DNA of 39,715 bases from an uncultured Clostridia bacterium (GTDB lineage: Bacteria > Bacillota > Clostridia > Oscillospirales > Ruminococcaceae). A model generated the notes under the pieces. The model was not told the DNA's origin. It was given only the letters and a program-made list of their open reading frames with translations, and did no database searches. This document shows, one piece after another, positions 7,779-16,253 of the stretch (positions within the stretch are counted from its first letter, which is position 1; every line of letters starts with the position of its first letter). The position numbers and the translations under genes are program-made. The stretch spans positions 1 through 39,715 of the forward strand of contig CANPYZ010000026.1 in the NCBI GenBank assembly GCA_947589035.1. Direction: 5' to 3'.

Positions 7779-9128
7779 ATGAAACATGATTTACTGGTCA
7801 GGGCAGTAAAATTTTTTAATTTAATCGGCATGACAGTGCCGTTTTTATGTGGCTGGATTGGCAGTTACCGTCAATGCATTTTCGGGAAGAAAGAATTACA
7901 GGAAGAAGAAATAATTTTAGTCATTTTGTTTATGATTTTATATTTAATGTTCAGCAGAATTTATGATGCGTTTCATTTGTCATTGCAAAGAATTTCGGAA
8001 TTAGTTTGCAGTCAGATGTTAGCCGTATTTTTTACAGATGGAATTATGCTGTTAATTCTGCATTTATTCCAGAAGAAAGAATTATCTGTTTTTCCTATGG
8101 TGTTATGTTTTTTAGGGCAGAGTGCTTTTTCGGCGTTGTGGGCATTAGTGGCGCACAGGTGGTATTTCCGGACGTTTCCGCCATTAAAAACAATAATTAT
8201 TTACGACCGGAAAGAAAAAATGGAATCTTTAATTGCGGAATACGGCATGGACATTAAATTTAATGTTATTCGGACGTGTCCGGTTCAGGAATGGGAAAAA
8301 AATTCTTCAGCTGTTATGGAAGATATACAGACGGCATTTTTATATGATATTCAGAGCCATGAACGGAACAGAATTTTAAAATACTGCATAGAGCATAAAA
8401 TTATTGTCTATGTCATTCCAGGAACGGGAGATTTACTAATGAGCAGCGCAAGAACTATGCATATGTTTCATTTACCGTTAATGCGAGTGGAACGTTACCG
8501 CCCTGTTCCGGAATATATTATTATGAAAAGAATTTTAGATATTTTGATTTCGGGAATTGCCTTGCTGTTATGTTCGCCTTTAATGTTAGGAATAGCCATT
8601 GCGGTAAAATCGGACGGCGGAGAAATTCTTTACCGACAGGTAAGATTAACGAAAGACGGGAAACCGTTTCAGATATTAAAATTTCGTTCAATGCGGCAAG
8701 ATGCGGAAAAAGACGGAATCGCAAGACTTTCCACAGGGGAACATGATGAACGGGTAACGAAAACAGGAAAATTTCTCCGGCGTTTTCGGTTAGATGAGTT
8801 GCCGCAGTTATTCAACATTCTGAAAGGGGATATGTCATTAGTAGGACCCCGACCGGAAAGACCTGAAATTGCGGAACAATATGAAAAAGAATTTCCGGAT
8901 TTCCGGCTAAGGCTGCAGGCAAAAGCAGGCTTGACGGGCTATGCGCAGGTATACGGGAAATATAATTCCACACCATACGACAAATTGCAAATGGATTTAA
9001 TGTATATAGCGCATCCGAGTATTATTCAAGATATAAAAATTTGTTTTGCGACAATTAAAACGCTTTTACTTCCGGATAGCACAGAAGGCGTTGAAAAAAA
9101 TTCCCTGACAGCGCAGGAAAAAAAATAA
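7779..9128 (+). CDS. Polyprenyl-phosphate sugar-1-phosphate transferase (exopolysaccharide/capsule initiation)
   Basis: A 449-residue integral membrane protein. The first 130 residues contain four to five membrane segments, followed by a cytoplasmic nucleotide-fold linker (about 140-230). The C-terminal bacterial sugar transferase domain starts with a membrane-inserted segment at about 250-270. Its motifs are visible: KFRSMRQDAE, the DELPQLFNILKGDMSLVGPRP block and GLTGYAQVYG. Such enzymes move a sugar phosphate from a UDP-sugar to undecaprenyl phosphate, the first step of exopolysaccharide or glycan assembly. The start is preceded by AGAAAGAAG, a weak site. It is divergent from nadA and stands alone, with no glycosyltransferase cluster around it. 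Confidence 0.9.
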   Translation: MKHDLLVRAVKFFNLIGMTVPFLCGWIGSYRQCIFGKKELQEEEIILVILFMILYLMFSRIYDAFHLSLQRISELVCSQMLAVFFTDGIMLLILHLFQKKELSVFPMVLCFLGQSAFSALWALVAHRWYFRTFPPLKTIIIYDRKEKMESLIAEYGMDIKFNVIRTCPVQEWEKNSSAVMEDIQTAFLYDIQSHERNRILKYCIEHKIIVYVIPGTGDLLMSSARTMHMFHLPLMRVERYRPVPEYIIMKRILDILISGIALLLCSPLMLGIAIAVKSDGGEILYRQVRLTKDGKPFQILKFRSMRQDAEKDGIARLSTGEHDERVTKTGKFLRRFRLDELPQLFNILKGDMSLVGPRPERPEIAEQYEKEFPDFRLRLQAKAGLTGYAQVYGKYNSTPYDKLQMDLMYIAHPSIIQDIKICFATIKTLLLPDSTEGVEKNSLTAQEKK

Positions 9129-9157
9129 ACCGCCTGACTTCCGTCAAGCGGTTTTAC
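9128..9157. terminator. Bidirectional terminator
   Basis: AACCGC-CTGAC and GTCA-AGCGGTT pair, followed by TTTTAC on plus and TTTATTTTTTT on minus. It serves both the sugar transferase and the convergent repeat protein. Confidence 0.85.
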
Positions 9158-9159
9158 TG

Positions 9160-9777
9160 TTATGTGGCAGAGTGTTCAACATTCCAGGCGTAAATTTTTT
9201 CTAAACATGCCTGAAATTCTTCAGCGGTCATTTCGGGAATGGGCTTGTCTAAGAATGGATTCTTGCTGTAATCTTCATGTTCGCCGCTTTCGACATCAGC
9301 ATAAACGCCTTCCCAGTCAACAGCTAAATTGCAATTATGCGCCTGATTGAAGTCTGAAAGAATTTCGGCATATTCTTCCCGTGTTGGCAATGGTTCAGCA
9401 GGAGCAGCATTGTTCCAGGCGTAAATTTTTTCTAAACATGCCTGAAATTCTTCAGCGGTCATTTCGGGAATGGGCTTGTCTAAGAATGGATTTTTGCTGT
9501 AATCTTCATGTTCGCCGCTTTCGACATCTGCATAAACGCCTTCCCAGTCAACAGCTAAATTGCAATTATGTTCCTGATTGAAGTCTGAAAGAATTGCGGC
9601 ATATTCTTCCCGTGTTGGCAATGGTTCAGCAGGAGCAGCATTTTCCTGAACTTCCTGAACAACAGCGTTTTCTTGTTCTTGCGGTTGTTCTTCTGCAAAG
9701 GCGAGAATGCCTAATGCCATAGAAGTAACAGCAGCTAAACAACATGTACCAACCAATAACTTATTGATTTTTTTCAT
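9160..9777 (-). CDS. Secreted protein made of two near-identical 77-residue repeats
   Basis: A 205-residue protein with a clear signal peptide (basic start, hydrophobic core, ending ILAFA), a short Glu/Gln-rich linker, and then two copies of a 77-residue unit running from a proline-rich AAPAEPLPTREEYA through HNCN, DWEGVYADVESGEHEDY and FQACLEKIYAWN. The copies differ at only a handful of residues. Each carries two cysteines and is strongly acidic and aromatic. I do not recognise the family. The absence of an anchor or SLH motif suggests release or association with the wall. The start follows AAAGGAGGATTTTCT. It is monocistronic, with its own promoter and terminator. Confidence 0.8.
   Translation of the reverse strand: MKKINKLLVGTCCLAAVTSMALGILAFAEEQPQEQENAVVQEVQENAAPAEPLPTREEYAAILSDFNQEHNCNLAVDWEGVYADVESGEHEDYSKNPFLDKPIPEMTAEEFQACLEKIYAWNNAAPAEPLPTREEYAEILSDFNQAHNCNLAVDWEGVYADVESGEHEDYSKNPFLDKPIPEMTAEEFQACLEKIYAWNVEHSAT
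9184..9645 (-). repeat. 231-bp tandem duplication inside the secreted protein gene
   Basis: Bases 9184-9414 and 9415-9645 are nearly identical copies with an exact period of 231 bp (77 codons), so the duplication keeps the frame. The few differences indicate a recent event. Confidence 0.95.
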
Positions 9778-9830
9778 AGAAAATCCTCCTTTTGAATGCT
9801 AAAAACGAATCATACTTTCTTTATACTTTC

Positions 9831-9859
9831 ATTTTAGCATAACGCAAAGCGTTTGTCAA
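9831..9859 (-). promoter_or_regulatory. Promoter of the repeat protein with a palindrome in the spacer
   Basis: Minus strand TTGACA (9859-9854), 17-base spacer, TAAAAT (9836-9831). The spacer contains AACGC-AAA-GCGTT (9841-9853), a perfect 5+5 dyad that could be an operator. Confidence 0.75.
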
Positions 9860-9943
9860 GGCATTTTTTTTTTTTTTGAATTTTAACTTTTTTGTAATAA
9901 TTTTGTCATTTTTGCATGAAATTTAACAAGAGAATTTCTGCAG

Positions 9944-11125
9944 TTATTCTAAATTGTCGCATAATGTAATGACAAGAACATCATCAGAAGAAGGACTTTT
10001 CACGAAATAATCAGTTGTTTCCACACGGCGATAAATTCCGTCGTCTCCGAGTTGGCGGGTAACTGCACAAACGAAAGGTTCTCCGTCAGCATGGGCTTGC
10101 AAAAGGTGCAGACGGTTGAACGCATCGGAAAAAATTTTCTTATCTTCATCATGCATGGAAGCCGTGCCGTGAACAATTAATTCATCGAAAATTCCCGTAG
10201 AGGGGCAACTTCTTGAGGTGAAATTTTCATAAGCCATCATATAATAAGTATTTCTGGTTAAATTGGAAAAAATCACTAAAGGATATTTCCGGAAAACAAC
10301 GCCCATCAGCAATTCCATTGCACTGATTGGGGACTGTATGCCGAGAATGTCGCTGTCAAAATTAGTTTGCTGATTTAAACGGCACAATGCAAGGAAATCC
10401 GTTTTCGGCATAGGTTTTGCGAAAAGATACCCCTGAATGCGGTTACAGCCGCAAGTTTTCATGAAACCAAGTTGTTCTTTCGTTTCCACGCCTTCAGCAA
10501 TTGTGGTTAATTTCAGCCTGTTGGCAAAATAGAAAATACTTTCAAGAACGATACGTTCTTTTTCGTTTTCGCAGTTGTGACTGAGTAAAGATTTATCAAT
10601 TTTAAGAATATCCGCAGGCATGTCCTTAACGAACTGAAGAGAAGAAAGCCCGCTGCCGAAATCGTCTATAGCGACACTGAAACCGGCATTGCGCACGCCG
10701 TTAATCCAGCCGAGAATTTTTTCTTCTTCATTCACCATAGCGGATTCAGTAATTTCCACTTCAAATAATTCATGCGGAATGTGAAACTGGTCAGTCAGTT
10801 CAACGAGTTTCTGAACGAAATTTTCTTCCCGTATGTGGTGACGGGAAAAATTAACGGCAATGGGGAATTGCTGTTCATTGTTGCGTTTCTGTTCGTCAAG
10901 AAGTTTGCAGACCTGATAAGCCATGTGCCAGTCAATTTCCGTCACGATACCGGAATTTTCCGCTTCCGGAATGAACTGGAACGGGGGAACAACAGTTCCG
11001 TCAGGTTTAATCCAGCGAACGAGGGCTTCTGCGCTGACAATGTGACCAGTCACAGCATCATATTGCGGTTGATAATAGGCTTGTAATTCGTTGTCTTTAA
11101 TTGCTTGTAAAATGATAGAATCCAT
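9944..11125 (-). CDS. EAL-domain cyclic-di-GMP phosphodiesterase
   Basis: A 393-residue soluble protein. Residues about 5-250 form an EAL domain with the catalytic set intact: AEALVRW near residue 32, NFSR, EITES, the DDFGSG loop, KIDKSLL and EGVET. These residues bind two metals and hydrolyse c-di-GMP to pGpG, so activity is expected. No GGDEF or membrane part is present. Residues 270-393 are a C-terminal extension with a PAS-like alternation of strands and a FNRLHLLQAH segment; similar tails occur on other Firmicutes diguanylate-signalling proteins and may sense an unknown input. The start follows CAAGGAGAAACGTC. It is a single-gene unit. Confidence 0.93.
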   Translation of the reverse strand: MDSIILQAIKDNELQAYYQPQYDAVTGHIVSAEALVRWIKPDGTVVPPFQFIPEAENSGIVTEIDWHMAYQVCKLLDEQKRNNEQQFPIAVNFSRHHIREENFVQKLVELTDQFHIPHELFEVEITESAMVNEEEKILGWINGVRNAGFSVAIDDFGSGLSSLQFVKDMPADILKIDKSLLSHNCENEKERIVLESIFYFANRLKLTTIAEGVETKEQLGFMKTCGCNRIQGYLFAKPMPKTDFLALCRLNQQTNFDSDILGIQSPISAMELLMGVVFRKYPLVIFSNLTRNTYYMMAYENFTSRSCPSTGIFDELIVHGTASMHDEDKKIFSDAFNRLHLLQAHADGEPFVCAVTRQLGDDGIYRRVETTDYFVKSPSSDDVLVITLCDNLE

Positions 11126-11159
11126 GACGTTTCTCCTTGTTGTGTAGTAAATTTTTAAT

Positions 11160-11190
11160 ATTATAGCACAATATTATGAATAAAGTGCAA
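11160..11190 (-). promoter_or_regulatory. Promoter of the EAL gene
   Basis: Minus strand TGCTATAAT (extended -10, box at 11165-11160) with TTGCAC 19 bases upstream (11190-11185). The long spacer makes the extended TGC the main element. Confidence 0.6.
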
Positions 11191-11224
11191 ATTTTCCGTG
11201 AACAAATCATGAAATCAAAAAAAT

Positions 11225-11253
11225 TTGACAAGATTCAGAAAATAGTATATAAT
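11225..11253 (+). promoter_or_regulatory. Consensus promoter of the LRR-patatin unit
   Basis: TTGACA (11225-11230), 17-base spacer, TATAAT (11248-11253): both boxes match the consensus. Confidence 0.9.
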
Positions 11254-11273
11254 AAGAAAAAGGCGGTGAAGTA

Positions 11274-12743
11274 ATGAACAACTATTTACAGGAAATTTTC
11301 AGCGAATTGAAAAAATGGATACCTGTCAGCAGCGTGCCGGAATTTCACATTGAACACGGCGTGTTGAAATTATGGCGGAAAAGAAATACTGATGTCCGGG
11401 AAGTGATTATTCCGGAAGGAGTGCATACAATTGACAATGTAGCATTTTACCAGTGTCAGAATTTGGAAAAAATTATTATTCCGGAAAGCGTGCGAATGAT
11501 TCGCACATCTGCATTTGCCAATTGCCGGAATTTAAAACAAATCAATCTACCGGAAAGTATTATTTCTATCGGAGAGGGGGCATTCATGAATTGTGAAAAA
11601 TTACAGACTTTGCATTTTCCGGAGAAATTGAAACGAATTTCCAAACAGATTTGCAAAGGCTGTCAGAACCTGAAAACAATCCGCATTCCGGAAAGTGTGG
11701 AAAAAATGGAAGAAAGTGCTTTTCAAGACTGTTTATGTTTAGAAATGGCAGAAATTGCTTCACATGGGGATATTCCGGATAATTTTTTCCGGAACTGCCA
11801 GAATTTACAGCAAGTGTTCATGCCGTCAGTTTCCGGAAGAATCGGGAAAAATGCTTTTTCGGGGTGCAGAAATCTGAAAAATATTGTCATTCCGTCGAGG
11901 GTGCAGAAAATTGACGACTATGCATTCTGGAATTGTCAGAATCTGAACGGAATACAAATTCCGGAAAATGTTGAATTTATCGGCGCAGAAGCATTCGCTG
12001 AGTGTGGAAATTTAGAATATGCGGTTATTCCCTCAACGGTTACGCAAATGGGAACAGGCGTTTTCCAGTCATGCAGAAATTTAGAACGTGTTCGCCTGGC
12101 GGAAGGAATCAAAGAGATTTACCCATCTATGTTTTACAGTTGCCATAAACTGAAAGAAATTCAGATTCCGGAAGGGGTCAGAACGATTTCACAATCAGCG
12201 TTCATGGCGTGTAAAAATTTAGAAAATGTGACCATTCCGGAAAGTGTGCTGACGGTGAGTTATTCTGCATTTTTGTTATGTTCTATGCTGAAAAATATCT
12301 ACTGGAACGGAATATATTTTTCAGTAGAAACGCTTGAAAAAACGGGAGTATTTCCGGAAAGTTATAATATTATGGCAAGTATTGCCTATGCAATTCTTCC
12401 CTTTTCGGTAAAACCGCAGGAGGAAGAAGAACGTACAAAAATAATTTATGAATATTTATTCCGGAAATATCTGGAAAATCCGGAAGAAACAAAACTTGCT
12501 GAACATATTCAGAAAAACCGGAAAACAATGCTTTATGTACTAATCCGGAAAAATAGCCGTGAACTAATGCAGGCATTATTTGAACGGGAAGAATTATTTC
12601 CGGAAAAGGACATGTTAGAATTAATTCTCTATGCGAATCGGGAACAGAATTATGAAATGCAGGTTGCCTTGACAGAATATCAGCATAAACATTTTGCATT
12701 TTCGGGGATAGCCGAAACAATTCAGAAAAAATTTGAATTATAA
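11274..12743 (+). CDS. BspA-type leucine-rich repeat (LRR_5) protein, no signal peptide
   Basis: A 489-residue protein. Residues 1-40 are a short N-terminal cap. Residues about 45-355 contain roughly thirteen 23-residue LRR_5 units of the form I-P-E-x-V-x-x-I-x-x-x-A-F-x-x-C-x-x-L. Residues 385-489 form a charged, helical tail ending in a QVALTEYQHKHF motif, which also ends the two LRR proteins at 29.1 and 30.8 kb. No signal peptide, anchor or dockerin is visible, so unlike most BspA proteins it should stay in the cytoplasm. Binding to a protein partner is the usual role of this fold. Start after AAGGCGGTGAAGTA. The patatin gene begins 20 bases after the stop. Confidence 0.85.
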   Translation: MNNYLQEIFSELKKWIPVSSVPEFHIEHGVLKLWRKRNTDVREVIIPEGVHTIDNVAFYQCQNLEKIIIPESVRMIRTSAFANCRNLKQINLPESIISIGEGAFMNCEKLQTLHFPEKLKRISKQICKGCQNLKTIRIPESVEKMEESAFQDCLCLEMAEIASHGDIPDNFFRNCQNLQQVFMPSVSGRIGKNAFSGCRNLKNIVIPSRVQKIDDYAFWNCQNLNGIQIPENVEFIGAEAFAECGNLEYAVIPSTVTQMGTGVFQSCRNLERVRLAEGIKEIYPSMFYSCHKLKEIQIPEGVRTISQSAFMACKNLENVTIPESVLTVSYSAFLLCSMLKNIYWNGIYFSVETLEKTGVFPESYNIMASIAYAILPFSVKPQEEEERTKIIYEYLFRKYLENPEETKLAEHIQKNRKTMLYVLIRKNSRELMQALFEREELFPEKDMLELILYANREQNYEMQVALTEYQHKHFAFSGIAETIQKKFEL

Positions 12744-12763
12744 CGACAGAAAGGAAGAATTTC

Positions 12764-13678
12764 ATGAAAAAGTTACGCAAATACACAGGAATTGATGAAT
12801 TGCCACAGGGCAGAGCTTCGGAAGAAGTAACAAAAGGCTGTTTAGTGTTAGAAGGTGGCGCATTTCGGGGAGTATATACTAACGGTGTTCTTGATGCGTT
12901 AATGGAAGAGAACATCAATTTACAATGCACGATAGGCGTTTCCGCAGGTTCATTGAATGCAGTGAATTATATCACAGGGCAGATTGGCAGGAGCGCAAGA
13001 ATCAATTTACGTTATCGGCACGACAGCCGTTATGTTGGCGGAAAAGCCATAATGAAAAATCAAGGTATTATTGGATTTGATTTTATTTTCGGGCGTATGC
13101 CGTTCATTCCGGACTTAGACAAGAAACGTCTCCGGAATCCTGACCGGAAATTATACGCTGTAGTCACTAATTTGAAAACTGGAAAACCGGAATATATTGA
13201 AAAAAATTCCGGAGAAGATTTTTTCAAAGTTGTTGCAGCGTCTTCTTCTATGCCGTTTGTTTCAAAGCCGGTCATGATTCACGGGCAGCCTTATCTTGAC
13301 GGAGGTTGCAGCTGTAAAATTCCTTATGAATGGGCATTACAGCAGGAATTTGAACATATTGTTGTTGTGCGTACCCGACCGAGAAATTACCGGAAACCGG
13401 TTAAATCTGAATCGAAATTTACGCCGAAGCAGTGGTTATACCGGAATTATCCGAAATTTTCAGCGGCATTGCTTGCCAGTAATGAAAATTATAATCATCA
13501 ATGTGAAGAATTACGAAAATTGGAATATCAGCAAAGAATTTTCGTCATTGCGCCGTCACAGGGCATAGAAATCAGCCGTCTTGAAGGCAATATGGAAAAA
13601 TTAGGAGCATTATATTATTTAGGCTATCAAGATGCAAAACGCTGTATGAACGAACTGAAAGCCTATTTGAATCATTAA
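12764..13678 (+). CDS. Patatin-like phospholipase (RssA family)
   Basis: A 304-residue predicted lipid acyl hydrolase. The oxyanion motif GGAFRG is at residues 31-36, the nucleophile S60 lies in GVSAG, and the partner aspartate D179 lies in DGG, so the Ser-Asp dyad is complete. There is no signal peptide, so it probably acts on the inner face of the membrane. It shares a transcript with the preceding LRR protein (20-base gap, ribosome site GAAAGGAAG), which suggests that the LRR protein may guide or regulate it; this is an inference from context. A strong hairpin ends the unit. Confidence 0.92.
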   Translation: MKKLRKYTGIDELPQGRASEEVTKGCLVLEGGAFRGVYTNGVLDALMEENINLQCTIGVSAGSLNAVNYITGQIGRSARINLRYRHDSRYVGGKAIMKNQGIIGFDFIFGRMPFIPDLDKKRLRNPDRKLYAVVTNLKTGKPEYIEKNSGEDFFKVVAASSSMPFVSKPVMIHGQPYLDGGCSCKIPYEWALQQEFEHIVVVRTRPRNYRKPVKSESKFTPKQWLYRNYPKFSAALLASNENYNHQCEELRKLEYQQRIFVIAPSQGIEISRLEGNMEKLGALYYLGYQDAKRCMNELKAYLNH

Positions 13679-13685
13679 AAATTCT

Positions 13686-13714
13686 GCCCCTTCCTGAATG
13701 ATTCAGGAAGGGGC
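13686..13714. terminator. Bidirectional terminator between patatin and lysozyme genes
   Basis: A perfect 13-bp stem, GCCCCTTCCTGAA / TTCAGGAAGGGGC, with a three-base loop and A/T-rich flanks on both sides. Confidence 0.85.
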
Positions 13715-13718
13715 GAAA

Positions 13719-14423
13719 TTAATTTTCTGTTAATATGCCGGAATACGTTTTTCCGTCGAATGTCAGAGAGAAAAATTTTTTCTCTTTCTCTTCAGAAGAA
13801 GAAAATCCGTTTAATTGAGCCTTACGAATAATTTCGGGATAATCGGAATAGCATTCGTCTAAATCCACTTGTTCGGGAATGCCGGAAACTGAACCGGAAG
13901 AAGATTTCTGCCACATACCGAACTGACCGGAATAATTTGTTTTTTCCACGCCGTACTGCGCAACCCAAATGGAATAATTTTTCCGGATTGTTTCGGAAAT
14001 GCAATTTTCCAAATAAGACTTACTCATATATAAGCCAACGAAATAGCCGGAATTTTCCACAGTACTGAGAAACGCTTCCGTAATGGCAGAACAAGCATTT
14101 TTACCGAGGGCAAGCTGTTTCTGTTCTTCCAAATCGAAATAAACCGGATAAGCAAATTGTTTTCCTTTGAGTACCTGAAGGAAAACTTCTGCTTCTTGTT
14201 TGGCTTCTTCCGGTGTCATGGCGTAAGAATACCAGTAAGCCCCGACAGGAATTGCTAAAGTTGAACACTGCTGATAATATTCTTCAAATCGTTTGTCTTT
14301 CTGGGAAATGTCTTTTCCGTAGCCTGCACGGAGAATAACAAAATCCACTTTTCCGGAATGTTTTACTTGATTCCAGTCAATTGTGCCATTATGCACACTG
14401 ACATCAACGCCATATTTAATCAT
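13719..14423 (-). CDS. GH25 family lysozyme, no signal peptide
   Basis: A 234-residue muramidase cutting the MurNAc-GlcNAc bond of peptidoglycan. The GH25 motifs are visible: DVSVHNGTIDW with D7, ILRAGYG, GAYWYSYA, and YFDLEE with D97 and E99 as the catalytic pair, then a late VDLDECY. A short strand-rich tail (FSLTFDGKTYSG) follows. It has neither a signal peptide nor a wall-binding domain, so it may leave the cell by lysis or a holin, act as a phage-derived autolysin, or be used in sporulation. The start follows CAGGAGGGATTTTTC. The 5' leader contains a long palindrome. Confidence 0.92.
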   Translation of the reverse strand: MIKYGVDVSVHNGTIDWNQVKHSGKVDFVILRAGYGKDISQKDKRFEEYYQQCSTLAIPVGAYWYSYAMTPEEAKQEAEVFLQVLKGKQFAYPVYFDLEEQKQLALGKNACSAITEAFLSTVENSGYFVGLYMSKSYLENCISETIRKNYSIWVAQYGVEKTNYSGQFGMWQKSSSGSVSGIPEQVDLDECYSDYPEIIRKAQLNGFSSSEEKEKKFFSLTFDGKTYSGILTEN

Positions 14424-14445
14424 GAAAAATCCCTCCTGATGATTG

Positions 14446-14506
14446 AAGTATCCGAAATTTTTCGGATACTTAATTTTATTCTACAGATTCCGGAAAAAAA
14501 TGTCAA
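14446..14506 (-). promoter_or_regulatory. Lysozyme promoter and 26-bp palindrome
   Basis: Minus strand TTGACA (14506-14501), 17-base spacer, TAGAAT (14483-14478). Just downstream is AAGTATCCGAAA-TT-TTTCGGATACTT (14446-14471; listed in two halves), a perfect 12+12 inverted repeat between -10 box and ribosome site. It can be an operator or an mRNA hairpin. Confidence 0.75.
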
Positions 14507-14524
14507 TGACAAAACATGACAAAT

Positions 14525-15430
14525 TTATTTTTTCGTGGGTTCTGTGTAATGCAATTCAGGATTTTTAATGCTGACTCTTGCCCCGTCGGCGACAGATTTA
14601 GTAATGAATGCATTTCCGCCAATGACAACATTTTCTCCAATTACTGTTTCACCGCCGAGAATGGACGCATTAGAATAAATCGTCACATTATCTTTAATAG
14701 TAGGGTGGCGTTTAACATTTTTCAGGCTCTGTCCGCCTTTAGTGGAAAGCCCCCCTAAAGTCACCCCTTGATAAATTTTCACATGGTTGCCGATAATGGT
14801 TGTTTCGCCGATAACAATTCCTGTTCCGTGGTCAATGAAAAAATATTTTCCGATTGTTGCGCCCGGGTGAATGTCAATGCCTGTTTTGCTATGGGCGAGT
14901 TCGGTCATAATTCGGGGAATCATGGGAACTTTCAGCAAATGCAGTTCATGAGCAATTCGATTAACGAATATTGCATATAATCCCGGGTAAGAGTAAATAA
15001 TTTCCGTCCGGCTGTCGGCGGCGGGGTCTCCTTCAAAGGCTGCCTGCACATCAGTTTCAATATATTCACGAATTTTCGGAATTTTTTCTAAAAAAGAAAA
15101 AGTCAATTCCTGTGCTTTCTGGCTGACTTCCTGTTCGGAAGCCGTTTCATATAAAGCATCATACCGGAGAACAATAGCAATTTGTTTCGTTAATTTGTAA
15201 ATCACATCTTCTAAAAGCATAGAAGTTTGATTACGGACAGTGTAAATTTTCACAGAATGGCTGCGGAAATAGCCCGGGAAAATAATTTTTTTCAGGCTGT
15301 CAAGAATTTTTTCGATAACGGCGTTATCGGGTAAATCAAAATTTTTGATTCTGTCAATCACTCTTTGGTTATTATAATCATTCAAAATTAATTCAAGTGT
15401 CTGATGAATCTGCTGTTCAAAGTTCTGCAT
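14525..15430 (-). CDS. cysE: Serine O-acetyltransferase
   Basis: A 301-residue enzyme acetylating serine to O-acetylserine for cysteine synthesis. The N-terminal helical part (1-165) is longer than in CysE of Bacillus and resembles the EpsC-type. The C-terminal left-handed beta-helix has hexapeptide turns and the family motifs DIHPGATIG, FIDHGTGIVIGETTIIG, YQGVTLGG and RHPTIKDNVTIY. A cysK partner is not in the window. The ribosome site is GAGGTGAT. The gene has its own promoter, whose -35 box lies inside the end of pflA. Confidence 0.92.
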   Translation of the reverse strand: MQNFEQQIHQTLELILNDYNNQRVIDRIKNFDLPDNAVIEKILDSLKKIIFPGYFRSHSVKIYTVRNQTSMLLEDVIYKLTKQIAIVLRYDALYETASEQEVSQKAQELTFSFLEKIPKIREYIETDVQAAFEGDPAADSRTEIIYSYPGLYAIFVNRIAHELHLLKVPMIPRIMTELAHSKTGIDIHPGATIGKYFFIDHGTGIVIGETTIIGNHVKIYQGVTLGGLSTKGGQSLKNVKRHPTIKDNVTIYSNASILGGETVIGENVVIGGNAFITKSVADGARVSIKNPELHYTEPTKK

Positions 15431-15447
15431 ATAATCACCTCAATGAT

Positions 15448-15476
15448 ATTATAGCAGATTATCAGAAAAATGTCAA
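15448..15476 (-). promoter_or_regulatory. cysE promoter embedded in the pflA 3' end
   Basis: Minus strand TTGACA (15476-15471), 17-base spacer, TATAAT (15453-15448) preceded by TGC. The -35 box is formed by the Leu-Thr codons TTG ACA near the end of pflA. Confidence 0.88.
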
Positions 15477-16229
15477 TTTTTTTTTGTCATTTTCCTGAAG
15501 ATATTTTTTCATGCCGGAAAGAATTTGTTTACGGGCAGAAATGGCAGTTTCCTGACTAACGGGGGGAACGTTTTCAAGCGGGTAAGGAATGCCGAGAGAC
15601 TGATATTTTATTTTCCCCATATCGTGATAAGGCAAAACATCAATTGCTTTTAATGAATTTAACCTGCCGAGAAAATAACCAAGCTGAAATAATTCTTCTT
15701 TGTCGTCCGTCCATTCAGGAAGAATTACATGCCGAACCCAGAAAGGAATATTTTTACTGCTGATATATTCAGCGAAAGCGAGAATATTTTGATTAGAAAA
15801 TCCGGTTAATTGTTCATGTTTCCGGCGGTCAATATGCTTAATGTCCAATAAAATCAAATCCGTTACGGAAAGAAGTGCATCAACTTTTCCGGAAGATTCC
15901 GGCTGAAAACAAATTCCGGAAGTGTCAAGGCAAGTGTGAATATTTTTCTGTTTGGCAAGGGAAAATAATTCCGTCAGGAAATCCATTTGCAGCATAGGTT
16001 CTCCGCCGGTTGCAGTAATGCCGCCATGATGATAAAAAGGCTTATTTCGTTCGTAAGAAGAAAGCAATTCCGGAGCAGTTACACGATTTCCGGCATGAAT
16101 TTTCCAAGTGTCGGGATTATGGCAATAAAGGCATCTCATCGGGCAGCCCTGGAAGAAAATTACAAATCTGATTCCAGGACCGTCTACTGTTCCGAAAGAT
16201 TCCGTAGAATGAATATACCCATAAATCAA
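15462..16229 (-). CDS. pflA: Pyruvate formate-lyase activating enzyme (radical SAM)
   Basis: A 255-residue radical SAM enzyme that abstracts hydrogen from the glycine of PFL. The cluster motif C29xxxC33xxC36 is in GCPMRCLYCHNPDTW; SFGTVDGPGIRFV precedes it and ITATGGEPMLQ follows. The start is a TTG: an in-frame TAA stands two codons upstream, and the N-terminus MIYGYIHS matches the family only from this codon. AGAAAGAAGTGA is the ribosome site. TTG and a hairpin just upstream should keep expression below that of the structural genes, as suits a catalytic activator. It is the last gene of the locus; cysE follows from its own promoter. Confidence 0.94.
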   Translation of the reverse strand: MIYGYIHSTESFGTVDGPGIRFVIFFQGCPMRCLYCHNPDTWKIHAGNRVTAPELLSSYERNKPFYHHGGITATGGEPMLQMDFLTELFSLAKQKNIHTCLDTSGICFQPESSGKVDALLSVTDLILLDIKHIDRRKHEQLTGFSNQNILAFAEYISSKNIPFWVRHVILPEWTDDKEELFQLGYFLGRLNSLKAIDVLPYHDMGKIKYQSLGIPYPLENVPPVSQETAISARKQILSGMKKYLQENDKKKLTFF

Positions 16230-16253
16230 TGATTACTTCACTTCTTTCTGAAG

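Noticed and set aside
9162..9581. Plus-strand frames over the repeat protein
   Set aside because: They repeat with the same 231-bp period as the minus-strand gene and have neither ribosome sites nor promoters.
12370..12930. 186-codon minus-strand frame over the LRR/patatin junction
   Set aside because: It spans two well-supported plus-strand genes and lacks a start signal.
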